Shown in pieces: positions 29,201 through 36,755 of a stretch of DNA of 64,000 nt (position 1 is the first letter of the stretch; every line of letters starts with the position of its first letter). The stretch is taken from NCBI RefSeq assembly GCF_021390645.1, contig NZ_JAJEJT010000003.1, positions 620,001 to 684,000 of the forward strand. The letters are read 5' to 3'. The position numbers were made by a program, and so were the translations under genes. This DNA comes from Paraburkholderia flagellata. GTDB lineage: Bacteria; Pseudomonadota; Gammaproteobacteria; Burkholderiales; Burkholderiaceae. The notes under the pieces were generated by a model. The model saw nothing but the letters and a program-made list of their open reading frames with translations, did no database searches and was not told the DNA's origin.

Positions 29201-31257
29201 GCGCGATCGGCTTCAGCCAGTAACGCATACGCGGCTTCCTGAATCCGGTCATGAACGAAGGCGTAGCCATCGGCCTCCCGATACACAATGCCTTGGGCGG
29301 CGGCTTCCGCGAGCGCCGTGTCGATCGCCTCTATCGACTGACCGCTCACGCGTGCTAGAACCGTGTTCGAAACCGCGGCGCCGAGACACGCGAAATCCAC
29401 GAGTACACGGCGGGTCGAATCGGGCAGGCGGCCGAGCTTGTCGACCATTAGATCCACTACGCTGGCGGGAAATGCTCTCTGTGCGATCTGCTCCGAGTTG
29501 CATGCCCACTCGCGACGCGCCTTGTCAAAAGTGAGAAAGCCCTCGTCGGCCAGAACCTGAAGGAACTGGACGACAAAAAACGGGTTCCCGCCCGTCTTGT
29601 CGAACAGGACCTGCGAGAGTGGCGCTGTGCGTTGTGTATCACCGTGGGTCGCATCGCGCACGAGGCCTGCCACCTCTTTCACGCCGAGCGGGGCCAGCAA
29701 CACGTCATGAACGCGAACCCGCCCCGCGCGCATCGCACCGACTGCGCGTGTCAATGGGTGCGTGGGCCCGACTTCGTTATCGCGAAACGCGCCGATGAGC
29801 AGCAGATCCCTGATGTCCTGCCCGCCCCCCAAAGCCTCGAGGACCGAGATCGTGCCTGAGTCCAGCCATTGGAGATCGTCCAGAAAGAGCACCAGCGGTC
29901 GCCCCGGAAAAGCGAAGGACCCGATGAATCGCGTCAACGCCGCGACGAACCGTTTCTGGGCCTCCTGCGGCGGGAGTTCGGCAACCTGCGGTTGAGCACC
30001 GATCAGGCGTTCGAGCGCGGGTATCAAATCGATGATCAATTGTCCGTTGGAACCCAGCGCTTCCTGAATACGCACCCGCCATGTGCTGATTTCGGGCTCG
30101 TCTTCGTCGAGAATCTGCTGCACGAGCGCCGCCATGCACTGTGCAATCGTTGCGTACGGAATATCCCGCTTGTACTGATCGAATTTGCCTGAAGCGAACA
30201 GGCTGCCCGAGCAGGACATCGACCGATGAAATTCCTCGACCAGCGCCGATTTCCCGATTCCCGAGTAGCCGGACACCAGAACGCATTCCGGCGAGCCGTC
30301 GTGAACGACACGGTCGAAGGCGCCAGTCAGCGCCCGCACTTCCGTCTCCCGCCCATACAGTCGCCCGGGAATGAGCAAGCGGTCGGCTGAGTCGGCCGCG
30401 CCCAATGCAAAGGGTTCGATATGCGCCCCGCGCAGGCATTGCACGGCGCACAGCCGCAAATCGTGCTCCACACCTCGCGCGGTCTGGTACCTGTCTTCCG
30501 CAGCCTTCGCTAGCAGCCGGTCGACGATGGCGGCCACGGGATCGGGAATCTCAGGCGCATACTCTTTCGGAGAAATCGGCTTTCTTGCCGTATGGCAGTG
30601 CAGCCACTCCGCCGCCGAACTGGCCAGCCAAGGGAATCGGCCCGTGAGCATCCAGTAAATTACGACGCCGAGCGAGTACAGGTCGGAGCGCGCATCGGGG
30701 TGCCGGTTGAGAAGTCCGGTTCGCTCCGGCGCAACGTAGGGGAGCGCGTCCGAGAACAGAACCGGCTGGCGGATTTCCTGACCTTCGGCGGCGGCTTCGG
30801 CGTCGGCATCGGAGGTCAATCCGAATCCGGTAAGCGCAACCCCGCCAGTCTTCGCGTTGACGAGCAGGTGAGCAGTCCGGATGTCGTGATGGATGAGGCC
30901 ACGCACATGCAATGCGTCGAGCGCGGCCGCCGCGTTGGCCGCTATCGAAAGGACCTGACTGTGCGGCAGACGATGCGTCTGCATGGACGAGAGAACGCTG
31001 CCGCCCGGATCTTCGAGGAAGAGCGTAGTGCGCCGGCTCTCCCGCACAAGCGCGTGCGGTTGCGTGAAGCGCGGACTATCGAGCCGCGAGCGTAGCCGAT
31101 TGGCGTTCTCGAGCAACGACAGGGCTTGCGCCGATGGCTGGCTCGCCGACGGACGCGCGGCGAGCCGCGTCTTCGCCGCGCCCCGCGCCTTGATCCGCGA
31201 GAGGACGAGCGTACCGTCATCCCACAACGTTTGGACGTTCGAGTCTTCTGGATTCAT
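26254..31257 (-). CDS. Trifunctional Ser/Thr kinase-like / AAA ATPase / GAF / HWE-type histidine kinase
   Basis: This is a 1667-residue cytoplasmic protein. Residues about 10-265 form an eukaryotic-type kinase fold ([55 protein letters not shown]). Next is an AAA_16-type ATPase with Walker A [15 protein letters not shown] and Walker B [13 protein letters not shown]. A long helical repeat region leads to a GAF domain (about 1290-1430). The end is HisKA_2 ([24 protein letters not shown]) and HATPase_c ([17 protein letters not shown]). The kinase motifs are degenerate: Gly replaces Asp in DFG, and His replaces the catalytic-loop Asn. A GTG 30 bases upstream is an alternative start; neither start has a good ribosome site. 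Confidence 0.9.
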   Translation of the reverse strand: [1667 protein letters not shown]

Positions 31258-31300
31258 GACGGCTGCCGCATCGGTCCGTGGCTTCACAGGTGGCTGGATT

Positions 31301-31981
31301 TCATGGGTCGGCCGAAAGCATGTACCCGGAGTTTCGCACAGTGCGCAGAAGCGAACGCTCGAACCCCGCGTCGATCTTTTGCCGAAGCTTGCTGACGTGC
31401 ACGTCGATCACGTTGGTCTGCGGGTCGAAGTGATATTCCCAGATATTCTCCAGCAACATGGTGCGCGTCACGACCTGATCGGCATGCCGCATCATGTACT
31501 CGAGCAGCTTGAATTCGCGCGGCTTCAGGCTGATCGCCTTGCCCGCACGCGTGACCCTTCGCGAAAGGAGATCGATACTCAGGTCGCCCACCTTGAGCGT
31601 CGTTTCGAGCACGTCGCTCTGCGAGCGGCGCATGAGCACCTCGAGCCTCGCCAGCACCTCGCCGAATGCGAAGGGCTTGACCACGTAGTCGTCGCCGCCC
31701 GCCTTCAGCCCGCGAATGCGCTCGTCCACGGCATCGAGCGCGCTCAGGATCAGCACCGGCGTCTTGCTACCCGTCGCCCTCAGCGCCGCCACGATGCTGA
31801 GGCCGTCCACGCCGCCCGGCAGCATGCGATCCAGAATAATCGCGTCGTATGCGCCGCCCATGGCGAGGAACATGCCGTCGTGGCCGTTGTCGGCGAAGTC
31901 GACCACGTGGCCCGTCTCCGCAAGTCCCTTCCTCAGGAAGCCGGCAACCTGCAAATTGTCTTCCACTAACAAGATCTTCAT
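31301..31981 (-). CDS. OmpR/PhoB family DNA-binding response regulator
   Basis: This 226-residue regulator has a receiver (MKILLVEDNLQVAGFL; phospho-Asp 51 in AIILDRMLPGGVDG; VVKPFAFGEVLARL) and a winged helix (LKPREFKLLEYMMRHADQVVTRTMLLENIWEYHFDPQTNVIDVHVSKLRQKID). It resembles the copper/heavy-metal-type branch (CopR/IrlR), but its partners here are soluble kinases with no periplasmic sensor. It is the first gene of the signalling operon, with the giant kinase starting about 45 bases after it. An in-frame GTG lies three codons upstream of the chosen ATG. It is the operon's only DNA-binding output. Confidence 0.92.
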   Translation of the reverse strand: MKILLVEDNLQVAGFLRKGLAETGHVVDFADNGHDGMFLAMGGAYDAIILDRMLPGGVDGLSIVAALRATGSKTPVLILSALDAVDERIRGLKAGGDDYVVKPFAFGEVLARLEVLMRRSQSDVLETTLKVGDLSIDLLSRRVTRAGKAISLKPREFKLLEYMMRHADQVVTRTMLLENIWEYHFDPQTNVIDVHVSKLRQKIDAGFERSLLRTVRNSGYMLSADP

Positions 31982-32122
31982 TCCAGCCACTCGCGGTTCC
32001 AGACTTTCGCGGTAAACGGTCGCGGCGCGGCGCCGCAGCCCGTGCGAAGTCCGGTCTTCCTTGCCTATGCACCTCGCCTCTAATTATCCGTCCTGAGCCG
32101 ATATTCCGTTTTTCGGAGTTTC

Positions 32123-32242
32123 ATTAAATTAAGTTAATGTTCTCTCCAGTTTTCGGCACTGGCGTTCCGCGGAGCCGGCCCCCGATGAACTCATGTGCGT
32201 GAACCGCTGCTGCGGGTACCGTAGATTAACAAAAGTTAATGT
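32123..32242. promoter_or_regulatory. Duplicated palindromic operator in the divergent signalling promoter region
   Basis: Two 18-base elements 102 bases apart (32123-32140 and 32225-32242) match at 15 of 18 positions and share AAGTTAATGT. Each is a dyad: the second contains ATTAAC-AAAA-GTTAAT exactly, the first ATTAA...TTAAT with one changed pair. They are the AT-rich exception in the 394-bp gap between the OmpR regulator gene and the divergent short STAND gene. They are likely binding sites of one of those two regulators. Confidence 0.6.
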
Positions 32243-32375
32243 GCGGGTAACGATGAGGAAAAGTCGCTTCGCCTATCATCCGTCTCGATACGGTCCGCGT
32301 GCAATCAGTCCATTCACGACGTCGGACCGCCAACGGCCAGGCGGGTTGCCGCGCCCTCAGTCCCTTGCCCGAGAC

Positions 32376-33941
32376 ATGCCGGACAAAACAGACATGAACT
32401 ACGCGATAGCAGATTCCGCATCGTTTGATTCCCGCACACCCGTCATTCAGGTCGGTGAATGCGAGCTGGATCTTGGCGTACGGGCGCTACGCCGCGGCGG
32501 CAAGGTGGTGGATCTCGGATCGCGCGCATTCGATGTGCTCGCCACCATCGCCTTGGCGGGAGGACGCATTGTCTCCAAGGACGAACTCATGGAGGCGGTC
32601 TGGCCCGATACGATCGTCGAGGAAAACAACATCCATGTGCAGCTGTCGGCGATCCGCAAGGCGCTGGGCACAGACCGCAAATTGATACTGACGGTGCCGG
32701 GGCGCGGCTATCAACTGGTGGCGGCTGCTTCCAATGTGCGGATCGTGTCTTTGCCGCTTCACGAATCAGGGCCCGCGCCTGAGCCCAATCCGCTGCCCGT
32801 ACGTGATGCGTTGCTCGGGCGTGAAGCCGCAATCGCTGAAATACGCTCGATGATCGCTTCGGCGCGTGTCGTGACACTCGTCGGCGCGGGCGGCATCGGC
32901 AAGACGAGAATCGCCCGGGAAATCGCGCACCGGCTGGTCACGGAACAAGCTGTCGATGTCCGCCTCGTCGAACTCGCCGCGCACGGCACGCGCGCTGCGG
33001 TCATCCGCGCGTTCGCGGACGTCTGCGGCCTCCCCTTCGTCGAGGAAGAGCCCGATCTGCGCAGCGTGGCGAGTGAGCTGGCCGGCATGCGCGGCGTGCT
33101 CGTCATTGACAACGCCGAACATGTCGTGGAGCACGTCGCCGAGATCATCGGACTCATCAGCCATACCAACCCCCAGGTTCGGATTCTCGCCACCAGCCGG
33201 TTCCGCCTACGTGTGTTCGACGAGTTCGTCTATCGCGTCGGCCCACTTGCACTTCCAGGCGCAGGCGACAGCCGGGACGCCGTGCTCCGCTCCCCGGCGG
33301 TCGGTCTCTTCTTGAGGCGGCTGTTCTCGAACGGCGTGAACGCCGACATGTGCGATGACCGGCTCCGGGTCGTCGAAGAGATATGCCGACGCCTCGAGGG
33401 CATACCGCTCGCGCTTGAACTGGCGGCCGGACGCGCTTCCGTACTTGGCCTGGAAGGCATTTGCGAGGGACTCGACGAACCTCTGCTCTATCTTGCCGGC
33501 GGCTATCGCACCGCCCAGCCCAGACATCGGACGCTGCGGGCCGCATTCGACTGGAGCTTCGAGATGCTCGACGCCGCCGAGCGGACGGTGTTCAGGCGTC
33601 TGAGCGTGTTCAACCGCGCCTTCAGCCCGGAGGCGGCGTGCCTGATCGCACGCGATGCCGCGCTCTCCAACGAAGCCGTGATGGACTGTGTTGGCGAACT
33701 GGTAGACAAATCACTCATCGAGATTCAATTCGAAGGCGCAGATGTGACATACCATCTATCAGCGCCGGCTCGCGCCTACGGCCGCGAAAAACTGCTGGCC
33801 GAAGGCGAGATCTGCACGATTTTCGAGCGGCACGCACGCTATGTCAGCGAGCACCTACCCGCGCTTCCTGTCGAAGGCGTCGCATCGAACCCGCTCTCGC
33901 CCGGGCGGGCGGTACAAGCGCCCCCGTTCATGCGCGCGTAG
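32376..33941 (+). CDS. Short STAND-type regulator: winged helix plus NB-ARC-like ATPase, no TPR sensor
   Basis: This 521-residue paralogue of the 993-residue regulator starts with a winged helix (FDVLATIALAGGRIVSKDELMEAVWPDTIVEENNIHVQLSAI, ending TVPGRGYQL). An ATPase follows (Walker A VGAGGIGKTRIAREI, Walker B VLVIDNAEHVVEHV, LATSRFRL, GIPLALELAAGRASVLG, RAAFDWSFEMLD). It stops about 50 residues after the arm domain, where the long form continues for another 470 residues of helical repeats. The missing part is the usual sensor region, so it may be constitutive or depend on a partner. Several in-frame starts exist upstream (the first at 32193); 32376 is a moderate choice. Confidence 0.87.
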   Translation: MPDKTDMNYAIADSASFDSRTPVIQVGECELDLGVRALRRGGKVVDLGSRAFDVLATIALAGGRIVSKDELMEAVWPDTIVEENNIHVQLSAIRKALGTDRKLILTVPGRGYQLVAAASNVRIVSLPLHESGPAPEPNPLPVRDALLGREAAIAEIRSMIASARVVTLVGAGGIGKTRIAREIAHRLVTEQAVDVRLVELAAHGTRAAVIRAFADVCGLPFVEEEPDLRSVASELAGMRGVLVIDNAEHVVEHVAEIIGLISHTNPQVRILATSRFRLRVFDEFVYRVGPLALPGAGDSRDAVLRSPAVGLFLRRLFSNGVNADMCDDRLRVVEEICRRLEGIPLALELAAGRASVLGLEGICEGLDEPLLYLAGGYRTAQPRHRTLRAAFDWSFEMLDAAERTVFRRLSVFNRAFSPEAACLIARDAALSNEAVMDCVGELVDKSLIEIQFEGADVTYHLSAPARAYGREKLLAEGEICTIFERHARYVSEHLPALPVEGVASNPLSPGRAVQAPPFMRA

Positions 33942-34631
33942 CTTTGTACTCTGTGCGCTGGGACAAGGCAACGATTTGGTCTCCTCATGCATCAAGCGAA
34001 TGAGCACAATGGACAACGGTTCCAACCTGCCTTAGCGTGGGGTGCGGGGCCTTTTCACGTTACATCGACGCGTTTGATCGCGAACTTGCTGGATGACATC
34101 CATCAACGCCTCAAGGTGTTCGCGAATGTCGGATCGATCGGAGAATTTACACAGCATACTGCGGGTACATTGCTCAACGGACAAATGTTCCGACCATACA
34201 TACACGTGACACGACCGCCCGCCACCTGCAGTTAGTTACCTGTCGATCCAATCGCGCTTTAGTCTGTGAAGCACTGTCGGCGCCATGCGAGCCGGTATTC
34301 AACAACCTTGCCTGAAGGCTTAGAGGTGCGCGTCAGAAAAGCAAGTCAACCATGGCCGATGACCGGCGCCCGACCCGCGCGTGCGATTGGCCGTTGAACT
34401 TTGGAAACGGCCGTTGCTTTCGCAGCGCCCCGAATGACGGTAGGAGGTCGATGCTCACCATTGAGTGACACGGACGCCCTCGACGATCGCCTCGCTCAAC
34501 CACGGGGCGCCATCCGGTCAATAGTTGCCGCTCATCCGTCGCAGTAACCCGTCACTCGAGCCACTGCCCCCTCCGAACCTGCCCGCTGCTCAATAAGGGA
34601 ATCCCAGCCATCGCTGCGGCGGCTCACCGGG
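33942..34631. other. 690-bp gene-free region after the short STAND gene
   Basis: No convincing gene is present. An 82-codon frame at 33987-34235 and a 62-codon minus-strand frame near 34333-34521 have no recognisable family and poor coding character. There is no trace of the TPR sensor missing from the short STAND protein. The right-hand part holds the inverted-repeat-bounded segment listed separately. Confidence 0.55.
34360..34520. repeat. Candidate 161-bp intergenic element with inverted ends
   Basis: The left end reads TGACCGGCGCCC. The right end, read on the other strand, is TGACCGGATGGCGCCCC, so the two ends agree except for a four-base insertion. Inside is a 7-bp stem (34389-34395 with 34406-34412). 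The layout resembles a small non-autonomous or extragenic repeat. I cannot see a second copy in this window. Confidence 0.3.
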
Positions 34632-35105
34632 CTACCTGACCGACAACACTTGACTCACCCGCTCGGCTGCTGGCAAGGGAGTCGAGAGCACGAGCGAAGT
34701 GGTGATCGTACCGAAGCTGCCAATTCTGTCGATGACGGCCTCGAGCTCCGCGCTCGACCGGGTCAACACGTGGAGGACGTAGCTGTCCTCCCCGGTGACC
34801 CGCATGACCTCCACCACGTTCGGCGTTTCGCGAAACGTCTTCAGAAGACTCGCGCCCCGCTCCGCGGAGGCCCCAATGCGGATGATGGCGTTGATCGGAA
34901 AACCCAGCCGCGTCCAATCCACTTCGGCGCGATACCCCTTGATCACGCCGCGCTCCTTCAAGCGCCGCACGCGCTCCGCACACGCGGGCGCAGTCAATCC
35001 GACTTCTGCCGCGAGTGACTTGTAGGGCGCCCTGCCGTCGCGCAGCAGTATCTGCACCAGCTTCAGGTCAGTTGCATCGAGAAAGTTCCGGTCCGCAGTT
35101 TCCAT
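34632..35105 (-). CDS. Lrp/AsnC family transcriptional regulator
   Basis: This 157-residue regulator has an N-terminal AsnC helix-turn-helix (LDATDLKLVQILLRDGRAPYKSLAAEVGLTAPACAERVRRLKERGVIKGY) and a C-terminal RAM ligand domain (VVEVMRVTGEDSYVLHVLTRSSAELEAVIDRI). It is divergent from 4-hydroxyphenylpyruvate dioxygenase across a 103-bp gap, an arrangement often seen for Lrp-type control of aromatic amino-acid degradation. Tyrosine, phenylalanine or a keto acid may be the effector; that is inference. Confidence 0.93.
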   Translation of the reverse strand: METADRNFLDATDLKLVQILLRDGRAPYKSLAAEVGLTAPACAERVRRLKERGVIKGYRAEVDWTRLGFPINAIIRIGASAERGASLLKTFRETPNVVEVMRVTGEDSYVLHVLTRSSAELEAVIDRIGSFGTITTSLVLSTPLPAAERVSQVLSVR

Positions 35106-35208
35106 GGAAATAAAAGGTAGATGGCGTCCTGACTTTCGATTCTAAAGCGAATGGCGTGTCGATATAAAGCAAACTTGATCCATTCCCGACTTAAGTATGG
35201 AGCATTCA

Positions 35209-36249
35209 ATGAGCACCGTGACGACAGCAGGTTTCGCCTTCGTCGAGTTTGCATGCCCCGATCCCGAAGCGCTGGTTGCCCTCTTCGGAAAGCTCGGATT
35301 CAAGGCACTGGGGCAGCACGCGCGCACAGGGGCAATCCTCCTGCGCCAGGGTGAAGCTGCCCTGATCGTGAATCCTGCGCCGAATCCGTTCCGGGACGTT
35401 CACGGGGCATCCGCGCGCGCGATCGCCATCAGCGTCGACAACGCTGCCAATGCCCTGGCACAGGCGCTGCGGGGTGGCGCCCGCCGGGCAACGCCTGCCG
35501 AGTTCGGTGCATTCGTCGTCGACGTACCGGCAATAGCGGGCATTGGCGAGAGCCTCGTCTATTTCGTCGACCACGATGTCGCGCCCGTGTTTTCGAGGCC
35601 GTATCGGCCAAGGCAATCTGTCGAAGTGGCGGATGCGGCCATCCAGGCAATCGACCACACCTCGAACATCGTCAAGGCGGAGAACCTCGACCACTGGGCC
35701 GACTTCTACAAAGACACGTTCGGCTTCGTCCAGAAGCAATATCTGGACGTGAAAGGCCGGCAAACGGGGATGCGGGCCCGGTCGATGGTGAGCCCGTGCG
35801 GCAAGGTGTCGATCCCGATTGCCGCCGCGGCGCACGACCAGCCCGGCGTGCTGAACCAGAACGAGGAGTTCATCCGCGACTACGGCGGCGAGGGCATTCA
35901 GCACATCGCCTTCCTGTCGTCGAACATCGAGCAGACCGTCGCGGCCATGGAAACCGCCGGGATCGACTTCATGGCTCCACCGCCGAACGCCTACTACCGG
36001 AACCTGGACGCCCGGGTTCCCGGCCATGGGCAGAACCTCGAGAACATGGAGCGCCGAGGCATTCTCGTCGACGGCAAGAGCGACGGGAGGATTCTGCTGC
36101 AACGCTTCGCGCGGCGTCAGATCGGCCCGATCTTTTTCGAGATCATCGAGCGGCGCGGCGAGGACGGGTTTGGCGAAGGCAATTTCAAGGCGCTCTTCGA
36201 ATCACAGGAACAGGATCAGGTTCGGCGCGGGTCATTGAATGCTTCGTAG
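35209..36249 (+). CDS. hppD: 4-Hydroxyphenylpyruvate dioxygenase
   Basis: This 346-residue Fe(II) dioxygenase converts 4-hydroxyphenylpyruvate to homogentisate in tyrosine breakdown. The two VOC-like halves are visible. The iron ligands are the His in AIDHTSNIV (about 149), the His in GIQHIAFLSS (about 228) and the Glu in FFEIIERRGEDGFGEGNF (about 307). The C-terminal FKALFESQEQDQVRRGSL is the family signature. GGAG lies 7 bases before the ATG at 35209; an upstream in-frame ATG overlaps that site and is unlikely. It is followed by RidA and is divergent from Lrp. Homogentisate dioxygenase is not in this window. Confidence 0.96.
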   Translation: MSTVTTAGFAFVEFACPDPEALVALFGKLGFKALGQHARTGAILLRQGEAALIVNPAPNPFRDVHGASARAIAISVDNAANALAQALRGGARRATPAEFGAFVVDVPAIAGIGESLVYFVDHDVAPVFSRPYRPRQSVEVADAAIQAIDHTSNIVKAENLDHWADFYKDTFGFVQKQYLDVKGRQTGMRARSMVSPCGKVSIPIAAAAHDQPGVLNQNEEFIRDYGGEGIQHIAFLSSNIEQTVAAMETAGIDFMAPPPNAYYRNLDARVPGHGQNLENMERRGILVDGKSDGRILLQRFARRQIGPIFFEIIERRGEDGFGEGNFKALFESQEQDQVRRGSLNAS

Positions 36250-36291
36250 GCGGAGCTTGTTCAGCATCCTCTCTTTCACAAGGTACTCACC

Positions 36292-36711
36292 ATGCAATCT
36301 TCCAAAACGACCGTTGCCCTCTCGAATCCACACCCGGTTTTCGGGAGCACCGAGGTCTTCAGGACGTTCAACTACGCGCCAGCCGTTGCGGCGGGCGGCT
36401 TGCTGTTCATCGCCGGCCAGATCGGCGTCCGGGCAGACGGGACCGTGCCCGCGAGCGTGGACGAGCAGATCGATCTTGCATTTCAGAGGCTGGGCGCGAT
36501 CCTGCAGGCAGCGGGCCTCGGCTTCGAGGATCTCGTCGAACTGGTCAGCTATCACGTTGACGTCGGCGGACAACTCGCAGCGTTCCGCGAGATCAAGGAT
36601 CGCTACATCAAAGCGGACGCTCCGGCGTGGACCATCCTCGGCGTAGCCGCGCTGGCCAGGCCGACACTGCTTGTCGAGATCAAGGCGGTGGCTATGACGC
36701 GCGTCGCGTGA
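36292..36711 (+). CDS. RidA family protein (enamine/imine deaminase)
   Basis: This 139-residue YjgF/YER057c/UK114 protein has NYAPAVAAGGLLFIAGQIGVRADGTVPASVDEQIDLAFQRLGAILQAAGLGFEDLVELVSYHVD and ends ARPTLLVEIKAVAM, with the conserved Arg before the last strand. RidA hydrolyses reactive enamine/imine intermediates made by PLP enzymes. It sits 42 bases after hppD and close to a PLP-dependent D-serine ammonia-lyase, whose 2-aminoacrylate intermediate is the classic RidA substrate. Confidence 0.93.
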   Translation: MQSSKTTVALSNPHPVFGSTEVFRTFNYAPAVAAGGLLFIAGQIGVRADGTVPASVDEQIDLAFQRLGAILQAAGLGFEDLVELVSYHVDVGGQLAAFREIKDRYIKADAPAWTILGVAALARPTLLVEIKAVAMTRVA

Positions 36712-36755
36712 GCCCAATGGCCTTTGCGCCGGAAATCGCGGGTGCGTATCAGTCG

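Noticed and set aside
33987..34235. An 82-codon plus-strand frame after the short STAND gene
   Set aside because: No family similarity, no ribosome site and weak codon bias. It does not continue the truncated STAND protein.
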